A stretch of DNA of 64,000 nt, taken from the NCBI RefSeq assembly GCF_003610635.1, contig NZ_RAQJ01000002.1:62001-126000 (forward strand), in the 5' to 3' direction. Below are positions 10,049 to 19,364 of the stretch, one piece after another. The position numbers and the translations under genes are program-made. How positions within the stretch are numbered: the first letter of the stretch is position 1; each line of letters starts with the position of its first letter. The stretch is from Ichthyenterobacterium magnum (GTDB lineage Bacteria; Bacteroidota; Bacteroidia; Flavobacteriales; Flavobacteriaceae). Below the pieces are notes generated by a model. It was not told where the DNA came from. It saw only the letters and a list, made by a program, of their open reading frames with translations, and did no database searches.

Positions 10049-10456
10049 TTATTGTCTAGTATATGTTTTTGTAATATAATTAGAATTTTCTACAGATTTT
10101 AGTATAAGTGTTTCGTTTCTTGGTGTTGAAATTTCTGCATTCATGATACCATTAATTGTAATAGAACTATGGTCTATTGTATAACTATGAGTAACATCAG
10201 AATCTAGCTCGCAATTATTATTTGAGTCAAAAGCATAAGTTTTTATGATGACCTCATTTGAGGTGTTAAAGTTTAGTGATTTTAAAAGTTCACAATCATT
10301 TAAACTTACATCTGTATCATTTTCGGTTATACTTGCTAATTTCCATTCACCAATAATAAATGTTTCATTAATTGTTTCAACAACATCATCATCGCTACAT
10401 GAAGTTGCAAAGCTAAAAGTAATTAGCATTAATAAGGATAATAAATTTTTACTCAT
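10049..10456 (-). CDS. Lipocalin-like small lipoprotein
   Basis: A 135-residue lipoprotein. From the ATG at 10456 the signal sequence MSKNLLSLLMLITFSFATSC has its lipobox cysteine at residue 20, followed by SDDD. The mature part has the GEWKLASI opening and alternating beta strands typical of the bacterial lipocalin-like domain common in flavobacteria. An ATG 27 bases upstream is possible but would add charged residues before the signal. The ligand is unknown. It is convergent with the TIG lipoprotein gene; a weak hairpin without a T-tract lies between them. Confidence 0.75.
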   Translation of the reverse strand: MSKNLLSLLMLITFSFATSCSDDDVVETINETFIIGEWKLASITENDTDVSLNDCELLKSLNFNTSNEVIIKTYAFDSNNNCELDSDVTHSYTIDHSSITINGIMNAEISTPRNETLILKSVENSNYITKTYTRQ

Positions 10457-10568
10457 TTTGTTTTTTTTAGACTGTAAAGCCATTAGTATTAAATTTTGAG
10501 CAAAACTAATTTAGCAAAGTAAAATTGAGGTTTCTATTTGTTAGAAGTGAATAATTATGGACAACCTT

Positions 10569-11693
10569 TTAGTTGTTTATATGTAGTTTTTTGTATTCTG
10601 AAGGTGTATATCCTGTTTCTTTTTTAAATCCGATATAGAAAGCAGATTTAGAGTTAAATCCGGCTTCTAAGCCAATAGCAAGAATATTGTAATTTTTAAA
10701 TTCATCATTTATTATCATTCTTTTTACGTCTTCAACTCTATAAAAATTTAAATAGTCTGAAAAACTTTTTTTAGATACTGCGTTTATAACTTGAGAAAAA
10801 TAACCAACGCTTATTCCAATTTTTTCAGCAATATCATTTCTACTCAATTTGGGGTCTTTATAGAGTTTGTCTTCTTCAAGAAGCGCTATCATTTTTTGAA
10901 AATGAGGATTTTCATTTATGTTACTTAGCTTAGGTTTTGTTGATTTTGGAGATTGTTTTTCTTGATTTACAACCTCTCTTATTTCGTATCTATTTCTAGC
11001 TAGCCTAAATTTATAGATGCCTATGTAACCAACCCAATAAAAGAAAAAGTTTAAAATGAGCCATAAAATAAATGTATAATCTCCATAAAAATAATAATCT
11101 AATATTTCTAAAATCACCCATGTTGCTACTACTAAAACATGAAAACCATAAAATATTTTTATCCATTTTGAATCATAATTTATAGTGTAATTATTAGCTC
11201 TTTTTTTTCTAAAAAGGATATTGTATTCTACAACTAGGAGAATTAAATTTAGAATAATTGATGCATAGTATTCAACACCATAAAAACTAGAAATCCATTG
11301 TGTGTTAGTTATATTATATAACTTAAAATAAAAATGACCTCCAATATATAGGTTAACTATTAGAGAGATAATAAAAGGAAGCAATAACAGTAAATACTTA
11401 GTGCTTAATTTTTGCTTGGGATTTAAAAATTTTTGATAGTATATAAATAAACAAACAGGAAAGAGTAAAACAAGCTCTATATCTTCTAAAATTCGATAAC
11501 TAGGATGCTGTTCATACCAATTGTATTTTAATAAGCAGTATTGAATATTTATAAAAACACCTATTAGTAGTGCAGCACCTAGGTATAAATTGGTATTACT
11601 TTTAAAGAATTTAGAGAACAGAATTGCTAACGAAAAGAATAATCCTTGAACAATTCCGATGAGAATAAAAAAGTCTATAAATTCAATATTCAT
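10569..11693 (-). CDS. Membrane-anchored AraC-type transcriptional regulator
   Basis: The N-terminal two thirds (about residues 5-235) hold seven predicted membrane helices. A short basic linker follows, then a C-terminal AraC/XylS helix-turn-helix (about 265-370). The motif GISVGYFSQVINAVSKKSFSDYL is the first helix-turn-helix and AIGLEAGFNSKSAFYIGFKKETGYTPSEYK the second. Such proteins are common in Bacteroidetes and are thought to sense a signal at the membrane. Target genes are unknown; the adjacent DUF5686 gene downstream is in the same direction but 120 bases apart. Confidence 0.88.
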   Translation of the reverse strand: MNIEFIDFFILIGIVQGLFFSLAILFSKFFKSNTNLYLGAALLIGVFINIQYCLLKYNWYEQHPSYRILEDIELVLLFPVCLFIYYQKFLNPKQKLSTKYLLLLLPFIISLIVNLYIGGHFYFKLYNITNTQWISSFYGVEYYASIILNLILLVVEYNILFRKKRANNYTINYDSKWIKIFYGFHVLVVATWVILEILDYYFYGDYTFILWLILNFFFYWVGYIGIYKFRLARNRYEIREVVNQEKQSPKSTKPKLSNINENPHFQKMIALLEEDKLYKDPKLSRNDIAEKIGISVGYFSQVINAVSKKSFSDYLNFYRVEDVKRMIINDEFKNYNILAIGLEAGFNSKSAFYIGFKKETGYTPSEYKKLHINN

Positions 11694-11814
11694 TTTTCAG
11701 TATTTCGTTAATTTGAAAACCTTAAGCAAAGATATAATGAATTTCTAATCTAAATTTTTAGTTGTAGTTATTTTTATGTCATTTATCTAGTTTAAAAGGT
11801 TTTTCAGAATCATA

Positions 11815-14283
11815 TTAAAAAAACTTCAGCCCAAATACAATGGCGTCACTTTGAAAACCGCTTTGATATGAGCGTACATAATCGAGTCTTAAAAATCTAA
11901 ACTTTCCCCAACCAATATTATCTAGACCAATAGTATATTCTTGATAAGGTTTATTGTCTGGAGTTGCTAATGTATGAGCACCCAGAATGAGATTGAAATT
12001 AAGTTTATTTATTAGCGGAATTTTTCCTAAAATAAAACCACTAAAATCATGCTCGGCATGCATTTCTAGATACGAATCGTTTGTACTAGCTGCATAGTAA
12101 GGTAGATTATTAAAGACATTTAAGTATGAACCTTCACTAATATGTGTTTGATTACCATTAAAATGTTGATAGTCCATAAAAGCAATATCGTCTGCATTAA
12201 AAAACTTACCAGCTCTTATGTTGTATTGTAATCTGCCTTTGTCTGCAACATTAAAACTTTGTCTTAATCTTACTTTTACTTGGTCAAAATCATAATTTGA
12301 GTTTGATGCAGAAAATCCTTTTTCATAACCTAAAAATAGTGTAGGATATTTTCCGTTAGGAATATTGTATTTGCTATCTGGATAGCTCAAATAATTTTGA
12401 GCAAAGTTTATGCGCGTACTTAAGTTTAATTTTACAATGTTATGGGTTTTAAAAGGAGCAATGCCATATGCTGTTTCGTCTAATGGATTGTTGCTAGTAT
12501 AGTTTCTATCGTCTTGCGGATACCAAGCTTGGTCTGTTGTATTAAATAGCGCTTTTCTGCGTTCGTAAGCTAGAGTAGAGTATAACCTAAACCCATTAAA
12601 CAATTCATTTGAGTAAGATACTTGAGCAAAAGCTTTGTCGTAGATTTTTATGTAATTTTTTTCTGCAAATAATGAAAAACTCGTATTGTATGCTTTAGAT
12701 ATTGGGTTACTTGCATTAAATTGTTGTGTAGTCACACCTGCTGAAAGTGTTAAGTATGGATTGTTAATATCGTTAAATTTGTAAGTAGTAGATATGCTTC
12801 CTCTTAAACGTTTGTCACTAAAACCATAATTAACAGTTCCTCTTAATGAGATGTAACGTTTGTAATCTTCATCTAAACCTTTTCTGTAATAAGCACCAAT
12901 GTTTCCATTCCAACCTTGTACCGTATTAAAATTGATGGCAGATATTGGTGAGGTTATACCTGCATTCCAGTTTTTATAAGTATTAGCATAATTATAACCA
13001 GATATAATGTTGCCTAATTTAAATTTGTTGTTTTTTGTGTCTATAGAATCTAAATAGACTTGAGACTTTCTAACAACTTGTATACTGTCTTTTTTAATAT
13101 AGTCTGATATTTCTTCTTGAGTTAAAGGTACTGGCCTTATAGTTTCCCAAAAAGTAGAATCTTTTTTATTGGCTTCATTAGCAAAGGACACTATTTCTCT
13201 TCCAAAATCTCTTTTAGAAATCTCAGGATTAAACTCATAATTGCTATATACAGCTGTAAATCTTCCGTCACCTTTAATTCCAAATAGACCATATTTGAAA
13301 TCTATATTTTGAGAAATGATTGCCCAGATAGTATCATTTTTAGCATAGGAAAAGTTTTGTGTAAGCGTAATCACATCTACTGCAGGAATACGTGCTTGAG
13401 TGCCTGTAATGTCTAGTTCTAAAGCGTAGATTGTCCATTGGTCTTCAACAATGTAAATGGTTCCGGAAAAAATGGGGTCGTTTTTTCGTTTCGGAATGAC
13501 GTTTATTTTATTAATGAGGTTGCCTCTATCATCATAAAATACACCTTCTAATTTATAGCGGTAATAGCCAAATGCATTATTAGCAATTGGAGATATAATT
13601 TGATTGCCAAGTTCTACGGTATTATTATAAAAGTTATAATCGACATCTATAGCATTGTTAAAACTAAAACCATTGTCATCACCGCTAACTTTTGAGGCAG
13701 TAATTTTTTCTTTTAGCTTGTTTGGTCTTAAAAACTCAATTTTTGAAATGGTTTCTGATAAGTAAATAACACCACTTCTTGTGGAGTCTAAACCACCACC
13801 TAAATCACCAATTTCTTGTCCGAGTAATTTTTCTGGAGCATCTTTAATTCTTATTAATCCACGAGAATAAAAATCGGCTTTGTAGGCTTTAATTTTTTCT
13901 AAATTCGCTTTGCGTTTAGCAATAGCTTGTCTAATAATTTTGTTTGCAGGATTTTCGTCTGCATTAATAACAACTTCGTTTAATGAGATTTCTTCTTCAG
14001 TTAAAGAAGCATTTAATGTATAAGGAAACTGTTCTATAATGACGTCTTTTTTTACTGTTTTGTAACCCAAAAACTGAAAGACAACAGTATATGTTTTTGG
14101 TGAAGTAATGTTAAGTTCGTAATTACCTTCTTCATTACTAGTTGTGCCAGTAAATGTGTTTTCTATATAAATATTTACAAACGGAAGCACTTTGTCTTTA
14201 CTATCTGTAACTGTACCTGTAATTTGAGAAAATGATTGGATACTATATAAAAAGACGATTGTAAGAAGTAGTTTTAGTTTCAT
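11815..14283 (-). CDS. DUF5686 / carboxypeptidase-like regulatory domain outer-membrane protein
   Basis: A large (822 residues) outer-membrane protein. A cleavable signal peptide (MKLKLLLTIVFLYSIQSFSQ) is followed by an N-terminal CarboxypepD_reg-like beta-sandwich (ITGTVTDSKDKVLPFVNIYI). Next is the DUF5686 region with the conserved NPANKIIRQAIAKRKAN element, and a long C-terminal part rich in alternating aromatic beta strands ending in FGLKFF, typical of an outer-membrane beta barrel. The ATG at 14283 is chosen because the signal peptide begins there; the longer frame to 14343 has no signal-like start. The role is unknown; relatives look like simplified TonB-dependent-receptor-like proteins without a plug. 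Confidence 0.85.
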   Translation of the reverse strand: MKLKLLLTIVFLYSIQSFSQITGTVTDSKDKVLPFVNIYIENTFTGTTSNEEGNYELNITSPKTYTVVFQFLGYKTVKKDVIIEQFPYTLNASLTEEEISLNEVVINADENPANKIIRQAIAKRKANLEKIKAYKADFYSRGLIRIKDAPEKLLGQEIGDLGGGLDSTRSGVIYLSETISKIEFLRPNKLKEKITASKVSGDDNGFSFNNAIDVDYNFYNNTVELGNQIISPIANNAFGYYRYKLEGVFYDDRGNLINKINVIPKRKNDPIFSGTIYIVEDQWTIYALELDITGTQARIPAVDVITLTQNFSYAKNDTIWAIISQNIDFKYGLFGIKGDGRFTAVYSNYEFNPEISKRDFGREIVSFANEANKKDSTFWETIRPVPLTQEEISDYIKKDSIQVVRKSQVYLDSIDTKNNKFKLGNIISGYNYANTYKNWNAGITSPISAINFNTVQGWNGNIGAYYRKGLDEDYKRYISLRGTVNYGFSDKRLRGSISTTYKFNDINNPYLTLSAGVTTQQFNASNPISKAYNTSFSLFAEKNYIKIYDKAFAQVSYSNELFNGFRLYSTLAYERRKALFNTTDQAWYPQDDRNYTSNNPLDETAYGIAPFKTHNIVKLNLSTRINFAQNYLSYPDSKYNIPNGKYPTLFLGYEKGFSASNSNYDFDQVKVRLRQSFNVADKGRLQYNIRAGKFFNADDIAFMDYQHFNGNQTHISEGSYLNVFNNLPYYAASTNDSYLEMHAEHDFSGFILGKIPLINKLNFNLILGAHTLATPDNKPYQEYTIGLDNIGWGKFRFLRLDYVRSYQSGFQSDAIVFGLKFF

Positions 14284-14395
14284 GTATAAATAGATGGTTA
14301 TATTAGTATAGACGTCTTTTTTTATAAAAAGGTTGACTAACAAGTTATCAAACTTAGATATTATTGTAAATAATGAGTGTTAAAGAATCTTAAAG

Positions 14396-14854
14396 TTAAT
14401 TGAAACTTTTCTTAATACGAGCCAAATCTCTTTTGTTATCGCGATCTTTCATGGTTTCACGTTTATCGAAAAGCTTTTTTCCTTTTGCTAAAGCAATATC
14501 TACTTTTGCAAAACCATTTTCATTAATAAATAAACGTAGCGGAACTATAGCTAAGCCTTTTGCTTGAACATCTTTTTGAAGTTTTTTTAATTCCTTTTTA
14601 TTCAATAAAAGTTTGCGTTCTGCCTTTGGTCTATGGTTGTAATAATTACCATAAGCATATTCTTCAATGTTCATGTTTATAACAAACAATTCGCCTTTAT
14701 CATTAAACTCACAAAAGCTTTCAGCAATAGATGCTTTACTATTACGAATAGATTTTATTTCTGTTCCAGTAAGTACAATACCAGCTGTATACTTGTCTAA
14801 AATCTCGTATAGAAAGCGTGCTTTTTTGTTTTGTATGTTTATGTTTTTTTGCAT
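14396..14854 (-). CDS. smpB: SsrA-binding protein SmpB
   Basis: Binds tmRNA and brings it to stalled ribosomes for trans-translation. Conserved elements are [29 protein letters not shown] near the N terminus (core quoted in part: [11 protein letters not shown]), the [10 protein letters not shown] turn, and the basic tail [18 protein letters not shown]. The ATG at 14852-14854 gives 152 residues, the standard size; a longer frame would add an unrelated 16-residue extension. No tmRNA gene was recognised in this window. Confidence 0.96.
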   Translation of the reverse strand: MQKNINIQNKKARFLYEILDKYTAGIVLTGTEIKSIRNSKASIAESFCEFNDKGELFVINMNIEEYAYGNYYNHRPKAERKLLLNKKELKKLQKDVQAKGLAIVPLRLFINENGFAKVDIALAKGKKLFDKRETMKDRDNKRDLARIKKSFN

Positions 14855-14944
14855 GGATGCCAAAGGTAAATAATTTAAGATAACTTTTAGAGCCTCTACC
14901 AAAAGTAATCAATAGTTTTACGACTTATTGTAAAAATTTAGACA

Positions 14945-15688
14945 ATGAATCATTTTTTAAAATTTGGAATTTTTAGTGTTTTGTTCTTAGGAATTACTAT
15001 AAATGGGTTTTCTCAGAAATCTGCTCAAGATATTATAGATAAAGTCATTGAAGTGGCAGGAGGAAAGCTTTATGATAGTTATAATATGGAGTTTGATTTT
15101 AGAGACAAGCATTATGTGTCTAAACGTGATAATGGCGTGTTTGAGTATAGCAGAATTGCTAAAACTGATAATGAAAAAGTTGTAATTACTTATGGTAATA
15201 CTAAACCTTTAAATAAAACTATTAATGGAAAAAATGCATCTGTTACAACCGAAATGTCTTCGAGAATAGAAAATAGTATAAACTCTGTTAACTACTTTGT
15301 GCTATTGCCTTATGGATTAAATGACAAAGCTGTTTTTAAAACGTATAAAGGCGAAATATCAATTAAAGGAAAAGAATATTACATGATCCAAGTTACTTTT
15401 TCTGAAAATGGAGGCGGAAAAGATTTTGAAGACGTTTATATGTATTGGATTAATAAAGAGACTTTTAAAATTGACTACCTAGCTTATTCTTTTCTTGTAA
15501 ATGGTGGAGGCATTCGCTTTAGAGAAGCTTACAACGAACGCTATATTAATGGTTTACGTTTTGTAGATTATAACAACTATAAGCCTCAAGATAAAAATAT
15601 AGAATTAACTAGTTTGTCAAGCCTTTTTGATAATGGAGAATTAAAACTGCTATCAAAAATTGAAACCAAAAATATAAAGTTTAATTAA
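14945..15688 (+). CDS. Secreted DUF6503-like protein
   Basis: A 247-residue exported protein with a signal peptide ending around GITINGFSQ. The mature part opens with SAQDIIDKVIEVAGG and contains beta-rich stretches with FDFRDKHYV and YWINKETFKIDYLAY. These resemble the DUF6503 family and the LolA/LppX-like fold of outer-membrane lipid handling in Bacteroidota. The family assignment is from memory of the motif pattern and only moderately sure; the function is unknown. It is convergent with the phosphatase gene, with an 8-base overlap at the 3' ends. Confidence 0.7.
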   Translation: MNHFLKFGIFSVLFLGITINGFSQKSAQDIIDKVIEVAGGKLYDSYNMEFDFRDKHYVSKRDNGVFEYSRIAKTDNEKVVITYGNTKPLNKTINGKNASVTTEMSSRIENSINSVNYFVLLPYGLNDKAVFKTYKGEISIKGKEYYMIQVTFSENGGGKDFEDVYMYWINKETFKIDYLAYSFLVNGGGIRFREAYNERYINGLRFVDYNNYKPQDKNIELTSLSSLFDNGELKLLSKIETKNIKFN

Positions 15689-16190
15689 TAACTAATACTT
15701 GGTCTGAGGTTTTGCCATCAATTATTGTAATAGTATATAAGTTACCATTATTACTATCGTTAATATCTTTATATTTTTCTTTACCTAAAATTGCGTTTAC
15801 AAACATTGGTGTTGTATTACTATGGCCAACAATCAAAACGGTTTTCCCTTTAGTAGCATTCATAAAGGTTTTACCATCAATGTTTCTTGGATTGTATAAT
15901 GTAATGTCTACACTATTTTTTGTTGCAGTTGGTTGTGCGGTTTCTTTTGTTCGGTTATAATCTGTAGAATATACAGCATCAAATTTTACATGCTTTAATA
16001 TTTTACTCCAATGTTCAGCTCTGTCTTTACCAATTTCTGTTAAATGCGGATTTCTATTGGTTTTATCACTTCTGTCCTTTTCAGCATGACGAATAAAATA
16101 ATACGTTGTAGTCTCTGTACTTATTTCTTTTTGTGAATGAATTGGTAGTACAGATAGTAATGCAATTACAATTATAACGATATGTTTCAT
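15681..16190 (-). CDS. Exported histidine phosphatase family protein
   Basis: A phosphoglycerate-mutase-like histidine phosphatase with a signal peptide (MKHIVIIVIALLSVLPIHSQ). The catalytic RHAE motif is in YFIRHAEKDRSDK at about residues 32-44. The second histidine is in VLIVGHSNTTP. The protein is short (169 residues), like the SixA-type branch. A periplasmic location follows from the signal peptide; the substrate is unknown. Its 3' end overlaps that of the convergent DUF6503-like gene. Confidence 0.85.
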   Translation of the reverse strand: MKHIVIIVIALLSVLPIHSQKEISTETTTYYFIRHAEKDRSDKTNRNPHLTEIGKDRAEHWSKILKHVKFDAVYSTDYNRTKETAQPTATKNSVDITLYNPRNIDGKTFMNATKGKTVLIVGHSNTTPMFVNAILGKEKYKDINDSNNGNLYTITIIDGKTSDQVLVIN

Positions 16191-16358
16191 ATGGTAATTT
16201 CTATTTTGTTAAGTAAGTCATATAGAACATCCAAACTAATCATTTTCTTAGATAAGAAGCACTTTATATATGGGTGTTTTATGCTAAATAAATTGAATGA
16301 AATCAAATATAAATAGATTGAAGTGAAACCTATTTAAATATATGTTAAATGTATATAT

Positions 16359-17024
16359 TTAATAACTGTTAGTTTTTACTAATTTTTTGGTAACAATTGC
16401 AACACCATTAGAAGTTCCTATTCTATCAACTCCAACATCAATATATTTTAAAGCGGTTTCATAATCTCTAATACCACCAGATGCTTTTATTTTTGCTTTG
16501 TCTCTAACTGTTTTTCTTATAATTTTTACAGCAGTAAGTGTTGCTCCACTTTTAGAAAAACCTGTAGATGTTTTTATAAAATTAGCTTTAGCATCTAAAC
16601 AAATTTCACATGCTTTTATGATTTCATTTTTAGATAATTCACTTATTTCTAAAATGACTTTTAAAGGAATTCTACCAATAGCATTTTTAACATAACTAAT
16701 ATCTTTTAATACCTCAACATAGTTCTTGCTTTTTAAAAAACCAATGTTTAAAACCATATCAATTTCATTAGCGCCTTGCTCTACTGCATTTTTTGCTTCA
16801 AAAACTTTTACCTCTGTAGATGTTGCTCCTAAAGGAAATCCGATTACAGTGCATATTTTTACACCTGAACCTTTTAAAAGTTGTTTTGCAAGAGGTATGT
16901 ACGAGCTATTAATACAAACAGAATAAAATTCATGCAGTTTTGCCTCATTACAAAGATCGATAATATCTCGTTCTGTTGTATTGGGTTTTAATAATGTATG
17001 GTCTATGTATGAGTTAACATTCAT
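16359..17024 (-). CDS. deoC: Deoxyribose-phosphate aldolase
   Basis: Class I aldolase that splits 2-deoxyribose 5-phosphate into glyceraldehyde 3-phosphate and acetaldehyde, the last step of deoxynucleoside catabolism. The Schiff-base lysine is K151 in FIKTSTGF. The partner residues are D89 in NEIDMV and K180 in KIKASGGIR. At 221 residues it has the family's usual length. Pyrimidine and purine salvage genes lie far downstream in this window (50-62 kb), not in the same operon. Confidence 0.96.
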   Translation of the reverse strand: MNVNSYIDHTLLKPNTTERDIIDLCNEAKLHEFYSVCINSSYIPLAKQLLKGSGVKICTVIGFPLGATSTEVKVFEAKNAVEQGANEIDMVLNIGFLKSKNYVEVLKDISYVKNAIGRIPLKVILEISELSKNEIIKACEICLDAKANFIKTSTGFSKSGATLTAVKIIRKTVRDKAKIKASGGIRDYETALKYIDVGVDRIGTSNGVAIVTKKLVKTNSY

Positions 17025-17236
17025 TGTTTAAGTAGGTTTGTTTTTGTTTATATTCTTGATTTGAAGAAGAATAAAACATTAAATTATTGACGTTTACGTC
17101 TAATGTAAATTTTGGGAACTAATAGCAGTTCAAATTTAAGCTTTTCTTTATTAATTTAAATGGAAAAACTTAAATTTTATTGCCTTTTTGCACAGTTTTA
17201 CACAAAAATTAACAGATTTTGCTGTTTTTTAATTGG

Positions 17237-17746
17237 TTATGATTTTACTATTGTTGAAGAATTTGCTTTCATTTTTCTTATGTTATTTATTCTTTCTTCA
17301 AAAAGTTGTTCTTTTATTTCAATTTTTACACCTTTAAAAAGCGTCATAAGATTTTCTGAATGGGCTTCACGTTGTTGCTTTAGTAAGTTAAAATGTACAA
17401 AACCACACCAGATCACAGCTTTTAGTTGGCTTTTATCTTTATTATACATGCGCATCTCTACTTTTAAGTTGCTAGAATCGTAATGTATTAGTTGTGATTC
17501 TATGCTAACGGTTTCCATTAACAGAGCTGGCTTTATATATGCTATTTGATTGCTGCTAGACACCCAACTTTTTCCTAATTTCTGTGCCATTGCATACACA
17601 TCTATGGCATAGTGTTTTATAAGCTGATCTTCACGATGGTTCATAAAGTAATCAATATAATTTCCGTTGTTTAAATGATTAAATGGATCACAATCTTGAA
17701 ACCTAATTTTTGATTGACTTTCTAGTGTTTTTGGTAACGTATTCAT
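17237..17746 (-). CDS. Acyl-CoA thioesterase, hot-dog fold (4HBT type)
   Basis: A 169-residue hot-dog fold thioesterase. The signature FQDCDPFNHLNNGNYIDYF (about residues 16-34) carries the catalytic Asp of the 4-hydroxybenzoyl-CoA thioesterase family. It probably hydrolyses an acyl-CoA or acyl-ACP; the chain length is unknown. It follows a TetR-type gene in the same direction, and a perfect 20-bp palindrome identical in its arms to the one upstream of tetR lies in the 49-base gap. The TetR protein therefore probably controls it. Confidence 0.85.
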   Translation of the reverse strand: MNTLPKTLESQSKIRFQDCDPFNHLNNGNYIDYFMNHREDQLIKHYAIDVYAMAQKLGKSWVSSSNQIAYIKPALLMETVSIESQLIHYDSSNLKVEMRMYNKDKSQLKAVIWCGFVHFNLLKQQREAHSENLMTLFKGVKIEIKEQLFEERINNIRKMKANSSTIVKS

Positions 17747-17761
17747 GTTTTTATTGTTTAT

Positions 17762-17781
17762 AATATACCAATTGGTATATT
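17762..17781. promoter_or_regulatory. TetR-family operator, site 1 (20-bp palindrome)
   Basis: Perfect palindrome with arms AATATACCA and TGGTATATT around a 2-base centre (AT). It lies between the tetR stop and the thioesterase start. The identical arms recur at 18411-18430. Assignment to the adjacent TetR regulator is inferred from position and symmetry. Confidence 0.8.
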
Positions 17782-17795
17782 GTTGTTCAAATTTT

Positions 17796-18392
17796 TTAAG
17801 CTTTTATATTGTTATGTATTATTTGGTCAAGTTGGTTCATTGTGTCTTTTAAATAAAACTCATCATCCATAGTATAGGTCATGAAAATAGCGCCTTGAAT
17901 CATGGTGTCTAGACGTTTTGCAAATTGCATAGCATTTACTTCTGTAGATATTTCACCAGCTTCTATACCTTCTTCTACAATAGTTGCTACTTTATCTTGA
18001 ATGCGTTCAATTACAATTCGTACATTTTTTAATAATAAAGAGTTCTGATTGTTTGCATCTACTCCAACATTTATAACAGGGCAACCTCCAAGTTGTTTAC
18101 TATAGTCATAATAATTTCTGTAAAAATCGGTAATCAAAAATAATTTTTGAAGAGGAGAATTACTTAACTTTAAATGTGATGAAATTCTAGACATTAAACT
18201 TTTAACATTAAACTTAAATGCTGCAATGGCTAATTCTTCTTTGTTTTTAAAGTTACCATAGATAGCTCCTTTAGTTAATCTAGTAGCATTTGTAATTTCA
18301 CTCATGCTTGTTGCTGCATATCCATTTTTATTAAAAATAGGCGCAACTATTTCTAAAATATAGTGTTTAGTATGTTCAGATTTTGTTTGCAT
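17796..18392 (-). CDS. TetR/AcrR family transcriptional repressor
   Basis: A 198-residue TetR-type regulator. The N-terminal helix-turn-helix covers about residues 8-60: NGYAATSMSEITNATRLTKGAIYGNFKNKEEL, quoted in short as SEITNATRLTKGAIYGNF. The C-terminal helical domain presumably binds a small ligand. Two 20-bp palindromes with identical arms flank the gene, one before its own start and one before the thioesterase gene. This fits autorepression plus control of the thioesterase, and perhaps of the divergent OmpW gene. A lipid-related ligand (acyl-CoA or fatty acid) is a guess from the thioesterase. Confidence 0.9.
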   Translation of the reverse strand: MQTKSEHTKHYILEIVAPIFNKNGYAATSMSEITNATRLTKGAIYGNFKNKEELAIAAFKFNVKSLMSRISSHLKLSNSPLQKLFLITDFYRNYYDYSKQLGGCPVINVGVDANNQNSLLLKNVRIVIERIQDKVATIVEEGIEAGEISTEVNAMQFAKRLDTMIQGAIFMTYTMDDEFYLKDTMNQLDQIIHNNIKA

Positions 18393-18410
18393 GAGTGTAA
18401 ATATATTAAA

Positions 18411-18430
18411 AATATACCATTTGGTATATT
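18411..18430. promoter_or_regulatory. TetR-family operator, site 2 (20-bp palindrome)
   Basis: Same arms as site 1 (AATATACCA / TGGTATATT) around a TT centre, 18 bases upstream of the tetR start and 105 bases upstream of the OmpW-like gene. It sits in the tetR-ompW divergent region and could control both directions. Confidence 0.8.
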
Positions 18431-18534
18431 TTGTAATTGCATTTTTATAAATAAAATTTACAAACTATGATTTAAGTCAGTATTTATGATTTCTTGTCGC
18501 TTTATTTTTGTAGTAAATATTAAACAATCATATC

Positions 18535-19149
18535 ATGAAAAAAACAATTTTCACAGCATTAATGTTAAGCTTATTTACTTTTGTTAATGCACAAAATGTA
18601 GACACTAAAGAAACAACAGACTATAGTAAGTGGCAAGCGCGGTTTAGAATAGTATCGGTTATACCATCACCAGGAGATGATATTGTTGGTGCAGATGTAG
18701 ATATTTCGACCGCTTATGTGCCAGAATTTGATTTAACGTATTTCTTTAATAAAAATTTAGCTGCTGAATTAATTTTAGCAACTACAAAACATGATGTAGA
18801 AATTGAAAATGGAGCAGATTTAGGTCACGTTTGGTTATTACCACCAACACTTAATTTACAATACCATTTTTATGCTAATGAATTTAAGCCTTATGTTGGT
18901 GCTGGTATTAATTATACTATATTTTATGGCGTAGACTCAGGCGATGTAAATGATATAGACTATGATAGCTCTGTTGGGTTTTCTTTACAAGCAGGTGTAG
19001 ATTATAATTTAAACGACAAATGGTTTTTAAATTTAGATATTAAAAAGATTTTATTAAAAACAGATGTTACAGTTAATAATGCTTCAACTTCATCAGAGGT
19101 AGAAATAAATCCATTATTAGTTGGAGTAGGTGTTGGCTTAAAGTTCTAA
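18535..19149 (+). CDS. OmpW family outer-membrane beta-barrel protein
   Basis: A 204-residue outer-membrane protein with a signal peptide (MKKTIFTALMLSLFTFVNAQ). The body is typical of OmpW: WQARFRIVSVIPSPGDD, PEFDLTYFFNKNLAAELILATTKHDVE, a LPPTLNLQYHF strand, FKPYVGAGINYTIFY, and a terminal GVGVGLKF ending in phenylalanine. OmpW proteins form narrow 8-stranded barrels with a hydrophobic channel for small apolar molecules. A TATTTTTG at 18503-18510 is a candidate -7 element. It is divergent from tetR and shares the intergenic operator. Confidence 0.9.
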   Translation: MKKTIFTALMLSLFTFVNAQNVDTKETTDYSKWQARFRIVSVIPSPGDDIVGADVDISTAYVPEFDLTYFFNKNLAAELILATTKHDVEIENGADLGHVWLLPPTLNLQYHFYANEFKPYVGAGINYTIFYGVDSGDVNDIDYDSSVGFSLQAGVDYNLNDKWFLNLDIKKILLKTDVTVNNASTSSEVEINPLLVGVGVGLKF

Positions 19150-19173
19150 ATTTTAAAATAGATTAATAGCATT

Positions 19174-19201
19174 AAAAAGGTCACTTATGGTGACCTTTTT
19201 T
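19174..19201 (+). terminator. Rho-independent terminator after ompW
   Basis: Hairpin with 11-bp arms AAAAAGGTCAC / GTGACCTTTTT and a 5-base loop, ending in a T-run. Confidence 0.88.
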
Positions 19202-19364
19202 GTTTTAAATAGATTGCTTATTCAGCTTTTTATATTTATATAACTATACTTGTAAATTTAGTTTATAAAAAAAGCAACACTTATTTCAATAAAGAAACTC
19301 GCATTGCTTTTCAACTAACCAACCAATTAAATGACTGTTTTAAAAGAAATTTGTTACAGCCTAC

